A DNA stretch of 9,863 nucleotides. It comes from an uncultured Succinatimonas sp. (GTDB lineage: Bacteria > Pseudomonadota > Gammaproteobacteria > Enterobacterales > Succinivibrionaceae). The position numbers and the translations under genes are program-made. Of the stretch, positions 1 through 6,745 are shown piece after piece; the stretch's first letter is position 1; each line of letters begins with the position of its first letter. The stretch lies in assembly GCA_902465145.1 (NCBI GenBank), contig CABQMD010000017.1:1-9863 (forward strand), read 5' to 3'. The notes under the pieces were generated by a model that saw nothing but the letters and a program-made list of their open reading frames with translations, did not search any database and was not told the DNA's origin.

Positions 1-696
1 CATGATGATCCTGTTTTGGAGATCCAAAAACAGGGTATCGGTCCGGTTACAGCCGGAGACATAATTTGTCCTCACGGCGTTTCAATCAGAAATCCTGATC
101 TGGTGCTCTGTCATATTACCGATGATAAATTGAGATTGAATATGCATTTGCATGTTACTCGCGGTCGCGGCTATTGTCCTGCAACTTCTCGACCGGTATC
201 TGACGTAGAAGAGCGCTTTATCGGCAGACTCACTATTGATCCTTCTTACTGTCCGGTGCTTAATGTAGCTGTTCACGAGGAAATACTTGCGGATAGAAAG
301 GAAAAATTGATACTGGATATCGAAACCAACGGGACCATTGCTCCTGAAAATGCGGTTAAGATTGCCGGTACTATTTTTGCTGACCAGCTTAACAGCTTCG
401 TGGATATTCGGAACAGTGTTGCTCCTGTTGAAGATTCCAGTTTCACCACTTTCATCGATCCTAAGCTCATCTGCCCGGTTGAAGATCTAGAACTTACCGT
501 CCGCTCTGCCAATTGTCTTAAGGCTGAGGGAATTAAGTATATCGGCGATTTGGTTCAGAGAACTGAAGTCGAATTGCTCAAAACTCCTAATTTGGGTAAG
601 AAATCTCTTACCGAAATTAAGGATGTTTTGGCTGAAAGAGGTTTGTCTTTGGGAATGCGCCTTGAAAACTGGCCTCCTGAGGATTTGGAACTCTGA
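1..696 (+). CDS. rpoA: RNA polymerase alpha subunit, 5'-truncated by window edge
   Basis: This is the alpha subunit, the assembly platform of RNA polymerase and, through its C-terminal domain, the contact for UP elements and activators. Frame 1 is open from base 1 (reads [20 protein letters not shown]), so the start lies upstream; by alignment to E. coli alpha about 94 residues are missing, and the TTG at 16 is not a credible start. In-window residues 1-137 are the rest of the N-terminal domain (GIGPVTA at 12-18, RGRGY at 54-58, ETNGT at 108-112). Residues about 155-231 are the C-terminal domain, almost enterobacterial: R168, N171, C172, G199, K201 and S202 match E. coli R265, N268, C269, G296, K298 and S299, the DNA-contact set. 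Odd points: the stretch matching E. coli 181-199, normally containing a VxQRTDxDKL motif, is about four residues shorter and diverged (in-window 87-101), and rplQ does not follow. It may be the only rpoA or a second copy; the window cannot tell. Confidence 0.97.
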   Translation, partial: HDDPVLEIQKQGIGPVTAGDIICPHGVSIRNPDLVLCHITDDKLRLNMHLHVTRGRGYCPATSRPVSDVEERFIGRLTIDPSYCPVLNVAVHEEILADRKEKLILDIETNGTIAPENAVKIAGTIFADQLNSFVDIRNSVAPVEDSSFTTFIDPKLICPVEDLELTVRSANCLKAEGIKYIGDLVQRTEVELLKTPNLGKKSLTEIKDVLAERGLSLGMRLENWPPEDLEL

Positions 697-720
697 TCGA
701 GAAGCTATTCTTGATAAATT

Positions 721-748
721 GAGGGGATACTGGTTGTATCCCCTTTTT
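721..748 (+). terminator. Rho-independent terminator after rpoA
   Basis: A perfect 8-bp stem, GGGGATAC (723-730) with GTATCCCC (736-743), has a 5-nt loop and is followed directly by five T residues. It starts about 25 nt after the rpoA stop. It closes the rpoA unit, so rpoA is the last gene of its transcript and the gene at 776 depends on read-through or its own promoter. Confidence 0.92.
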
Positions 749-775
749 CGTTAATTCAACCTTAAGGAATTTCTT

Positions 776-1138
776 ATGTTTGATCCTCAGAAATTGAATG
801 AAGAACAGTACGATGCACTGTGCGAATATGCTATGGATTTGTTTTCATTTTCCGCCACGGAATCTCTTAGTATCAATGATCCCGAACAATATGCGGAGGT
901 GCTAAGGCTTTCAGGAACATGTTCACAGTGGGCGTACTCGGCAGATGCTGCAAGCATGGAACTTGATCCTGAAGAATGCGGTACAGGGGATCCGATCAGG
1001 GTGACGATTTCCTGTGTCTTTCAAGGAGAAGAAAACAGCCGTTCCGTAGACGTAGCGGATGTTTATTTCACTCTTGAGGGGATGGAGGAAAAATTGGGAA
1101 CCGTGGTGTGGTTCCCTGAGCGTGATTCCTGGCGTTAG
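776..1138 (+). CDS. Small acidic protein of unknown function (120 aa)
   Basis: I do not recognise this family. The start is supported by AAGGA at 764-768, seven bases before the ATG. The product is strongly acidic (about 25 Asp/Glu against 7 Lys/Arg), has four cysteines (C16, C49, C68, C80), no signal peptide and no membrane segment, so it should be a soluble cytoplasmic protein. The N-terminal half looks helical and the C-terminal half (about 73-112) has alternating hydrophobic residues suggesting beta strands; it ends with an aromatic, charged tail (VWFPERDSWR). It follows rpoA after a strong terminator; a TTGATA at 711-716 could be a -35 box, but the matching -10 is poor. It converges with the L,D-transpeptidase gene, with only 8 nt between the two stops. 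That it is a real gene rests on length, ribosome site and ordinary composition. Confidence 0.7.
   Translation: MFDPQKLNEEQYDALCEYAMDLFSFSATESLSINDPEQYAEVLRLSGTCSQWAYSADAASMELDPEECGTGDPIRVTISCVFQGEENSRSVDVADVYFTLEGMEEKLGTVVWFPERDSWR
1088..1116 (-). terminator. Probable terminator of the L,D-transpeptidase gene, inside the convergent CDS
   Basis: A perfect 7-bp stem (GGGAACC at 1096-1102 with GGTTCCC at 1110-1116, 7-nt loop) is followed on the minus strand by AATTTTTCC. It lies 31 nt past the stop of the minus-strand gene at 1147, within the 3' coding end of the plus-strand gene 776-1138. No T-run follows the hairpin on the plus strand, so it reads as a minus-strand terminator. The stem could also be a coincidence of codons. 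Confidence 0.55.
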
Positions 1139-1146
1139 AGTAAAGG

Positions 1147-1779
1147 TTACGGATTTATGGTGATGGGAGTTCCCACGTCAACCATATCCAGAAAAACGTC
1201 AAGATCAGGATTTAAAAGAGCTATGCAACCGTTGGTCCAGTTGGTGCGTTGTACCGTTTCCTGATAATCTCCGCGACTTGCCGGTTGCCCGTGTACCATG
1301 ATCATTCCCCCAGGCCTTTTCCCGTATTCTCTGGCATTGGCTATGTCTTTAGAATTAGGGTATGAGATATGAAAAGCTTTGTAATAATTTGAATTGTTTT
1401 TTATGTAGTCTAAAGTATAGGTTCCTTCGGGAGTGCGTCTGTCTCCTTCAAATTGCTTGGGGCCTTCAGGTCGGTCAGATAAAGCTATCCAGAATTTTTT
1501 GATGATTTTGTCGTTGCGCATGAGCATCATTTCATGACGCAATTTATGTACGATCACGTGGTCGATTAATCCTTTTTTGGGGACGGTGGAGTTGCCGTCT
1601 GCATATAAAGGCAAAGCGTTTATGCGTTTTAACTTCGTGTAATCAAATTCTTCGTCATAAGCAATTCCGCTTTGTACCGCAGCTGACAGAAGATCGTCTG
1701 GTACGGGGTGAAAAGCCTGAGATTGAGATGATAAAAATAAACATGAAGATGCTATCAGAACTGATAAAGCTTTTTTCAC
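1147..1779 (-). CDS. Secreted YafK-like L,D-transpeptidase (YkuD domain) protein
   Basis: This is a periplasmic murein-acting enzyme of the YkuD/L,D-transpeptidase fold. Residues 1-22 form a signal peptide: MKK, a hydrophobic core, then SQA as likely cleavage site. The catalytic domain spans about 70-210. It has the typical substrate-side segment GDRRTPEGTY (112-121), then HG at 163-164 and the nucleophile motif TNGCIAL with Cys185. The family motif is usually S/T-x-G-C-x-R/A; Asn and Ala variants here match the YafK-type group (COG3034) rather than the ErfK/YbiS group with SHGC-R. Known members either make 3-3 crosslinks or attach Braun lipoprotein, or, for E. coli YafK (DpaA/LdtF), release lipoprotein from murein; the sequence does not decide which. 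The start is GTG, fixed by an in-frame TAA directly upstream and GGAG at 1786-1789. The gene is monocistronic and divergent from parC. Confidence 0.9.
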   Translation of the reverse strand: MKKALSVLIASSCLFLSSQSQAFHPVPDDLLSAAVQSGIAYDEEFDYTKLKRINALPLYADGNSTVPKKGLIDHVIVHKLRHEMMLMRNDKIIKKFWIALSDRPEGPKQFEGDRRTPEGTYTLDYIKNNSNYYKAFHISYPNSKDIANAREYGKRPGGMIMVHGQPASRGDYQETVQRTNWTNGCIALLNPDLDVFLDMVDVGTPITINP

Positions 1780-1789
1780 TTAGCTCTCC
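1777..1789 (-). promoter_or_regulatory. Ribosome binding site and GTG start of the L,D-transpeptidase
   Basis: On the minus strand the order is GGAGAG (1789-1784), CTAA, GTG (1779-1777). TAA within the spacer is in frame directly before GTG, so no upstream start is possible. The next in-frame Met is at residue 84, after the signal peptide, so GTG must be the start. Confidence 0.85.
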
Positions 1790-1934
1790 GGGGCACGGAC
1801 GCCGATTAACATGCAGCCTTTCAAGGCCGGTTATAAGACTTTGTAAGAATACAGAATGCAATTTTAAACGACGATGTCGGCAAGGTTAAGTCTTTTGATG
1901 TTAATTGCACCGGTGTTTGGCAAAAAATTAAGGT

Positions 1935-1950
1935 CAAAGAGTGCTCTTTG
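1935..1950. repeat. Perfect 7-bp inverted repeat overlapping the parC promoter
   Basis: CAAAGAG (1935-1941), TG, CTCTTTG (1944-1950) is an exact inverted repeat with a 2-nt centre. The spacing fits a dimeric protein site rather than a stable RNA hairpin. Its right arm supplies the TG of the extended -10, so a bound protein should compete with or position polymerase. No regulator is identifiable. Confidence 0.6.
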
Positions 1951-1957
1951 TTAAAAT
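1949..1957 (+). promoter_or_regulatory. Candidate extended -10 promoter of parC
   Basis: TGTTAAAAT is a TGn extension followed by TAAAAT (five of six consensus bases). Transcription would start near 1964, leaving a leader of about 32 nt before the ATG at 1996. There is no good -35 hexamer 16-18 nt upstream, as is often so for extended -10 promoters. Confidence 0.5.
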
Positions 1958-1995
1958 GGACTTTTAAGAATAAAAAAGCGGACGGGTAAATTAGA

Positions 1996-4314
1996 ATGAC
2001 AGATGATCGTAATCCAGAAGAATTAAGTCTTGAAGGTATAGAGTGTACCCCGCTTAAAAAATTTGCTGAGGATGCTTACCTTAACTATTCTATGAGCGTG
2101 ATCCGCGACCGAGCGTTGCCTTCGGTTACAGACGGATTAAAGCCGGTACAAAGAAGAATTCTTTATGCCATGGCCGAGGCCGGACTGACACCTGATTCGC
2201 AGACGCTCAAATCCGCAACTACTGTAGGCAATGTAATTGGTCATTACCATCCGCACGGCGATTCTGCCTGTTACGAGGCCATGGTTCTAATGGCTCAGCC
2301 TTTTAGTTTTCGTTATCCTTTGGTACACGGTGAAGGAAACTGGGGAGATGCCGAGGATCCCAAATCATATGCAGCCTATCGTTATACGGAAGCGAAACTT
2401 GCAAAATTCTCTAATGCTTTATTAAGTGATCTTAAGAGCGGTTGCGTTGAATGGATAAAAAACTTCGACGGTCAGCGTAATGAACCCAAAGATCTGCCGG
2501 CAAGGCTCCCTGCAATTTTATTAAACGGTACTACCGGAATTGCAGTCGGTATGGCTACCGATATACCGCCGCATAATCTGTGTGAAGTGGCAGATGCCGT
2601 TATTTATCTGATGGATCATGAGAAAGCAACGGTAGCAGAACTCATGCAGTTTATTCATGGACCTGATTATCCTACGTATGCCCAGATCACATCAAGTCGG
2701 GCCGAGTTGCAGAAGATTTACGAATCAGGCCGCGGCAGCGTGAGAATGCGTGCAACCTATACTGTGGAAAAAGAAGGTATAGTGATCCGAGCCATGCCTT
2801 ATCAAGTTTCTGCAGGACTCATCGAAAAACAAATCTCCGAACTGATGGAGAAAAAGAAACTGCCGTTGGTTGACGATGTGATCAATGCATCGGATCACAG
2901 CGATCCTTGCAAATTGATCATCGTACCGCGTTCCAAACGAGTCAAAGCCGATGAACTTATGGAGTATTTATTTGCTCTTACGGATCTTGAGACAACCTAT
3001 CGCGTGAATCTCAACATGTTGGGATTAGACGGCAAGCCTCAGGTAAAAAGTTTGCCGGTAATTCTTAAAGAATGGCTTAACTTCCGTAATGCCTCGGTAA
3101 AACGACGTCTTAATTATCGCCTTGAACAGGTTAATGCCAGATTGCATGTCCTTGAGGCATTGATGGCGGTTTACCTGAACCTTGACGAAGTCTTGAGAAT
3201 AGTGCGGGAGAGCGAGCATCCCAAACAGGAGCTTATGGAAAAGTTCGGTTTGGATGACAAACAGGCCGAATATGTACTCGATACCAAATTGAGACAACTG
3301 GCCAGACTCCAGGAGATTAAAATCAAGGAGGAGCAGGGCACTCTCTGTAAGGAAAAAGATCATATCGAAGAGCTTTTATCTTCAGATAAAAAACTCAAGG
3401 CTCTGGTAAAAAAGGAGATCAAAGCCGACAAGAAACTTTACGGCGATGAGCGCAGAAGTGAAATTTGTGAGCATGACAGCGCAGCTGCGGTTTCAAGCGA
3501 CGACTTGATACCGAGTACTCCCGTCACTGTGATCCTTTCTAAAATGGGATGGATACGTGCTGCCAGCGGAACCGATGCCGACGCTGAAAACATGTCTTAT
3601 CGCAGCGGAGATGCTTTCTTGGCCAAAGTTTCAGGTTATACCAATGAAACAGCCTGTTTTATCAGCAACTTGGGACGTATATACAACGTGGATATTGGGG
3701 AACTTCCGTCTGCACGCGGCCAAGGAGAACCGCTGTCGTCCAAGGTTACTTTGTCCCCAGAAGAAAGCATCTGCAGTGTACTTATTCCTCGTAAAGGGGA
3801 ATTTTACCTTGTGGCTAATTCCAAGGACTACGGTTTTATCTGTTCTGATGATGCTCTTTTGACGCGCATGAAAGCCGGCAAAGCTTTTATGACTTTGGAT
3901 CCTGATACCAAAATTTTTGCGCCGGTAAAAGTTAATTCCAAAGAAGACGATACTGTGGTGGCAGTCAGCCGTCAGGGCAGGATCTTGATTTACAAGGCAT
4001 CTGAAATTCCGGTTTTATCGTCAGGGCGTGGCAGTAAACTTATCAGTATTAACAGCGCTAAACTAGAAGTCGGTGCTGACGGACTGGCTGCATGTGCCGT
4101 GATCCCCGAAGGCGCAAGTGCGGTATTGCATGCAGGTAAACGCATTATGAAACTTCCTATATCTTTGCTGAAGGAAAAATTAAGTTCCCGAGGGAGAGCA
4201 GGAGAAGTATTGCCACGCGGATATCAAAAGGTAGACAGTATTGAAGTGATTGTAAATTCGGCTCCTGCTGATGACGGTGAGGTAAATGCCGTTCCCGATT
4301 TTCAGCTGGAGTAA
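1996..4314 (+). CDS. parC: DNA topoisomerase IV subunit A
   Basis: ParC is the DNA-breaking subunit of topoisomerase IV, which with ParE decatenates daughter chromosomes. At 772 residues it is slightly longer than the usual ~750. The breakage-reunion domain begins at YLNYSMSVI (28-36). The catalytic tyrosine is Tyr130 in AYRYTE (E. coli Y120). The quinolone region [12 protein letters not shown] (85-96) keeps Ser90 and Glu94 (E. coli S80, E84), so no classic resistance change is seen. [20 protein letters not shown] (175-194) is the conserved core. The tower and coiled-coil dimer gate run to about 490, and the beta-pinwheel C-terminal domain from about 503 with [10 protein letters not shown] at 571-580. 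This C-terminal type is ParC rather than GyrA, as no GyrA box is visible. Residues T75 and H83 replace the usual Arg and Lys of the SARxVGxVxGKYHPHGD motif. ATG is the earliest start (in-frame TAA at 1987). No parE is adjacent. Confidence 0.97.
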   Translation: MTDDRNPEELSLEGIECTPLKKFAEDAYLNYSMSVIRDRALPSVTDGLKPVQRRILYAMAEAGLTPDSQTLKSATTVGNVIGHYHPHGDSACYEAMVLMAQPFSFRYPLVHGEGNWGDAEDPKSYAAYRYTEAKLAKFSNALLSDLKSGCVEWIKNFDGQRNEPKDLPARLPAILLNGTTGIAVGMATDIPPHNLCEVADAVIYLMDHEKATVAELMQFIHGPDYPTYAQITSSRAELQKIYESGRGSVRMRATYTVEKEGIVIRAMPYQVSAGLIEKQISELMEKKKLPLVDDVINASDHSDPCKLIIVPRSKRVKADELMEYLFALTDLETTYRVNLNMLGLDGKPQVKSLPVILKEWLNFRNASVKRRLNYRLEQVNARLHVLEALMAVYLNLDEVLRIVRESEHPKQELMEKFGLDDKQAEYVLDTKLRQLARLQEIKIKEEQGTLCKEKDHIEELLSSDKKLKALVKKEIKADKKLYGDERRSEICEHDSAAAVSSDDLIPSTPVTVILSKMGWIRAASGTDADAENMSYRSGDAFLAKVSGYTNETACFISNLGRIYNVDIGELPSARGQGEPLSSKVTLSPEESICSVLIPRKGEFYLVANSKDYGFICSDDALLTRMKAGKAFMTLDPDTKIFAPVKVNSKEDDTVVAVSRQGRILIYKASEIPVLSSGRGSKLISINSAKLEVGADGLAACAVIPEGASAVLHAGKRIMKLPISLLKEKLSSRGRAGEVLPRGYQKVDSIEVIVNSAPADDGEVNAVPDFQLE

Positions 4315-4320
4315 ATGCAA

Positions 4321-4350
4321 AATCAAATAAACCGCGCCTTAAGGCGCGGT
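4321..4350 (-). terminator. Terminator of the yggS-proC / yggT operon
   Basis: Bases 4331-4350 form a perfect self-complementary hairpin: an 8-bp stem ACCGCGCC/GGCGCGGT with loop TTAA. On the minus strand it is followed by TTTATTTGATTTT and lies 7 nt past the yggT stop. On the plus strand no T-run follows, so for parC (stop at 4314) it can stop transcription only weakly, if at all. Confidence 0.85.
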
Positions 4351-4357
4351 ATGACGA

Positions 4358-4906
4358 TTAGAAATACAACCACATAGCTCCGAACAGTCTTAAGAACAGG
4401 GCGTTGAGGGCGTAAAGTACCAGCAGTACTACCATCAGAGAAATATCGATCATGCCTATGGGGGGAATGATCCTCTGTATCGGAGATACTATGGGATAGG
4501 TAAGTTGCCCGCAAAGCATGCTGATCCCTCGGGTTGAAGGTAACCAGGAGGTCAGGGCCTGAACAAGCAAGAGCACTATAAGCAGATAACCGAATGTTTT
4601 TACGGTCATAAGTATTCCCAAAACGGGGACGAATCCTATCAGTTCGCTTGAACCGAACCATAGGGCAAAGCCTAACCAAAACAACAGCGAAATTATTAAA
4701 GCCACGATCATGCCGGCATAAAAAAATCCGCGCACGCTTTTCTGTCTGAAAGGCATGAAACGCATGATCGGATCGGTAAGTTTTGCAACTGTTTGTGAAA
4801 GAGGATGGTAATAACTGACGCCTGAGGATTGCAGCAGGGAACGCAATTCAAAAAGCATGATCAGCGCCTGTCCTACCAAAACGATGAGGGCGTAAGGGTT
4901 GTACAT
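4358..4906 (-). CDS. yggT: YggT family membrane protein
   Basis: This inner-membrane protein carries two tandem YGGT units, the usual gammaproteobacterial form (182 aa, E. coli about 188). Unit 1 is residues about 5-58 with YYHPLSQTVAKLTDPIMRFM. Unit 2 is about 105-178 with LPSTRGISMLCGQLTYPIVSP and IQRIIPPIGMIDISLMVVLL. Each joins a membrane helix, a polar loop with the P-x-x-x-x-x-x-x-TxPI pattern and another helix; two further helices lie at about 64-85 and 88-115. The biochemical role is not established; in E. coli it has been tied to osmotic tolerance, and in actinobacteria and cyanobacteria YGGT proteins sit near division genes. The start is supported by AGGAGA just upstream. It lies 27 nt after the yggS-proC stop on the same strand, so the two are co-transcribed. 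Confidence 0.94.
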   Translation of the reverse strand: MYNPYALIVLVGQALIMLFELRSLLQSSGVSYYHPLSQTVAKLTDPIMRFMPFRQKSVRGFFYAGMIVALIISLLFWLGFALWFGSSELIGFVPVLGILMTVKTFGYLLIVLLLVQALTSWLPSTRGISMLCGQLTYPIVSPIQRIIPPIGMIDISLMVVLLVLYALNALFLRLFGAMWLYF

Positions 4907-4933
4907 ATGGTTCTCCTGGTTGAATAGTCCTGA

Positions 4934-6448
4934 TTAAAACATGCTTTCAAATTCGGCAGTGCGGTCAAGACTTGCCTGAATGACTTTCTGCATCATGTCT
5001 TCAAATCTTCCTTCGCTCATCTTTGTAAGTCCTGCGAAGGTAGTTCCTCCTTTGGAGGTTACAGCTTCGCGCAAAGAGGCAATGCTTTGCTGCTGATTGT
5101 TTATAACCATATCAGCAGTGCCTTTGAAAAGTTGCTCTACCATGGATCTGGAGTCTTTTTCATCAAGACCGTGACGAACTGACTCTGCTATCAAAGCTTC
5201 CATGAAACGATAAACAAATGCAGGTCCGCATCCTGCTACCGCACCTATAACATTGAGTTGCCGCTCATTGCCTTCACAAACGGTTCCCATGCCTTTTAAA
5301 AGCAGACGTACCAATTCCTTGTCAGGATCTGCACAGCATTTATCGAAGGTTACTGCGGTAACTCCTTCCCCTATCTTTGCCGGAGTGTTCGGCATGATCC
5401 TTACCAATCTTGAGGAATTTAAAAATTTTTCTATGGATTTAAGGGGATAACCTGCTGCCATCGAGATCACCAGTTTTTCCTCAAAATCTATCTTGGCATC
5501 GGCAAGCTCCTGCAAAACCGCGGTGAGTATCTGCGGTTTTACCCCTAAGAAGACAATTTTTGACTTTTGGACAGCCTGCACATTGTCGGTAGTGATGTTG
5601 GCACCTGATACTTTGAAATGCTCAAGCTTTTCAAGATGAGGTCCCGATACGGTGATATTTCGCGGAGACAGGCTTTTTATCACGCTTTCAAAGATGCATG
5701 AAGCCATGTTGCCGCCGCCTATGAATGCAACGGAAGTGTCAGTACGTCCTTGTTTGTATTCACGGGCACCGAATATGGCCGTTCCGATACGTACTTCGGT
5801 AGAACCGCATTCTATGGCCTGCTCCAAATCGTGAGTCATGCCCATGGAAAGCGTGTTTATCTCAGGGTATGTTCTTTTGAGCTTTTCAAACAGATCTTTA
5901 AGTTTTTTGAAAGATTGCTTAATTTCAGTTTCGTCGGCCGTATCTTTGGCAATTCCCATGAGACCTTTTATGCGCAGGTTCGGTTTTGATGCCACTTTGG
6001 AGGCTATTTGTTCTGCTTCCTCAGGAAGACATCCTGATTTTTGTTCTTCTCCTGAGATGTTTACTTCAATCAAAACCTCAAGAGGTTTCATATTTGACGG
6101 ACGCTGTTCCGAAAGCCTTTCCACAACGATTTCTCTGTCCACGCTTTCGACGATGTCAAAGTGTTCGGCAATCAGTTTGGTTTTATTTTTTTGAATGGGA
6201 CCGATAAAATGCCAGCATATGTCGTTGTAACCTTTTTTTCTCAATTCCTCTATTTTTTCAGAGGCTTCGACTGCATATGATTCTCCAAAATGTCTTTCAC
6301 CCTGAAGATATGCTTCTTCTATAGCCTCAACAGGTTTGGTCTTGCTGACGCATAACAACTGAACGAGTTCATCCTTCTTGCCGTATTGTTTGACTGCATC
6401 GTCTATCCTGTGGTGAATTTGAGACAGTTTTTCGCTTATGCTTAACAT
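4934..6448 (-). CDS. Fused PLP homeostasis protein YggS and pyrroline-5-carboxylate reductase ProC
   Basis: This is one 504-residue open frame holding two whole proteins. Residues 1-232 are YggS/PLPBP, a TIM-barrel protein that binds PLP without known catalysis and buffers the vitamin B6 pool. PLP-lysine is K36 in LLCVSKTKP (same number as E. coli), with FGESY (54-58), WHFIGPIQKNK (79-89), SMGM (201-204) and RIGTAIFGAREY (220-231). Residues about 238-504 are ProC, which reduces pyrroline-5-carboxylate to proline with NAD(P)H: Rossmann motif FIGGGNMA (242-249), GVKP (302-305), RIMPNTPA (350-357), GCGPAFVY (406-413) and signature SKGGTTFAGL (465-474). Both halves are full length, joined by about five residues (KQGRT). 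No ATG or GTG lies between residues 205 and 247, so ProC has no separate start. The usual FGEN of YggS is FGES. AAGGAAAGG precedes the ATG, with an in-frame TAA upstream. yggT follows in the same operon, as in yggS-proC-yggT gene orders. Confidence 0.96.
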   Translation of the reverse strand: MLSISEKLSQIHHRIDDAVKQYGKKDELVQLLCVSKTKPVEAIEEAYLQGERHFGESYAVEASEKIEELRKKGYNDICWHFIGPIQKNKTKLIAEHFDIVESVDREIVVERLSEQRPSNMKPLEVLIEVNISGEEQKSGCLPEEAEQIASKVASKPNLRIKGLMGIAKDTADETEIKQSFKKLKDLFEKLKRTYPEINTLSMGMTHDLEQAIECGSTEVRIGTAIFGAREYKQGRTDTSVAFIGGGNMASCIFESVIKSLSPRNITVSGPHLEKLEHFKVSGANITTDNVQAVQKSKIVFLGVKPQILTAVLQELADAKIDFEEKLVISMAAGYPLKSIEKFLNSSRLVRIMPNTPAKIGEGVTAVTFDKCCADPDKELVRLLLKGMGTVCEGNERQLNVIGAVAGCGPAFVYRFMEALIAESVRHGLDEKDSRSMVEQLFKGTADMVINNQQQSIASLREAVTSKGGTTFAGLTKMSEGRFEDMMQKVIQASLDRTAEFESMF

Positions 6449-6484
6449 TTGTTCGCCTTTCCTTTAAATTGATACGATTAAGCA

Positions 6485-6510
6485 ATTATAACCAAGCGTA
6501 AAACTTTCAA
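6485..6510 (-). promoter_or_regulatory. Candidate promoter of the yggS-proC / yggT operon
   Basis: The minus strand carries a consensus -10, TATAAT (6490-6485), about 37 nt before the ATG at 6448, giving a leader near 30 nt. The only -35-like sequence is TTGAAA (6510-6505), with a short 14-nt spacer, so the -35 assignment is weak. It lies in the 90-bp divergent gap shared with the ferredoxin gene. Confidence 0.45.
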
Positions 6511-6538
6511 ACGCATTACATGCAAATGGTGAAAAAAG

Positions 6539-6730
6539 ATGTTTGTTATTGATAAGGAACTGTGTTCTGCCTGCGGAGATTGCAAAGACGCCTGCCCCTG
6601 CGATGCCATCATAGAACACGATACTTACTGTGAGATTGATCCTGATCTTTGTGCAGAATGCGGAGCCTGTCAGGATGTTTGTGAGCAGGGAGCCGTAAGC
6701 GAGCAGGAGATCCCTTCGGTACGCGTTTAA
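6539..6730 (+). CDS. Clostridial-type 2[4Fe-4S] ferredoxin
   Basis: This is a 63-residue soluble electron carrier. Two complete cluster motifs are visible: C9-x2-C12-x2-C15-x3-C19-P and C38-x2-C41-x2-C44-x3-C48, each supplying three ligands to one cluster and one to the other. Two extra cysteines, C21 and C31, are not needed for ligation. The second motif has the compact CxxCxxCxxxC form, without the insertion between second and third cysteines seen in YfhL/Alvin-type ferredoxins of many gammaproteobacteria, and Glu rather than Pro follows C48. It resembles ferredoxins serving low-potential enzymes of anaerobes. The partner is not in the window. The ribosome site is weak (GTGAAAAAAG directly before ATG). 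It stands alone, divergent from yggS-proC and convergent with the channel gene. Confidence 0.92.
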   Translation: MFVIDKELCSACGDCKDACPCDAIIEHDTYCEIDPDLCAECGACQDVCEQGAVSEQEIPSVRV

Positions 6731-6745
6731 ACTTCAGATTTAAAC

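Larger units (their letters stand above)
1780..1995. other. Divergent intergenic control region, L,D-transpeptidase / parC
   Basis: These 216 bases hold the start signals of two divergent genes and no credible gene. On the parC side there is an extended -10 and an inverted repeat (separate entries). On the minus strand a TATAAC occurs near 1827-1832, about 50 nt before the GTG start; the nearest -35-like TTGCAT is 20 nt from it, so this promoter is only tentative. Confidence 0.6.

Noticed and set aside
16..18. TTG as start of the rpoA product
   Set aside because: The frame is open from base 1 and the upstream codons still align with alpha, so the gene is simply cut by the window edge.
3025..3363. 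A 112-codon minus-strand open frame inside parC
   Set aside because: It lies within the conserved tower and coiled-coil region of ParC and has no family resemblance; parC is certain on the other strand.
5700..5770. Possibility that yggS and proC are separate genes with translational coupling
   Set aside because: There is no stop at the end of the YggS part, no ribosome site, and no ATG or GTG before the ProC Rossmann motif; only a TTG at residue 208, inside YggS, exists.
5652..6207. Several open frames of 60-118 codons on the plus strand opposite yggS-proC
   Set aside because: They overlap one another in different frames, lie wholly antisense to strongly conserved coding sequence, and show no recognisable domain. 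They are shadows of the fusion gene.
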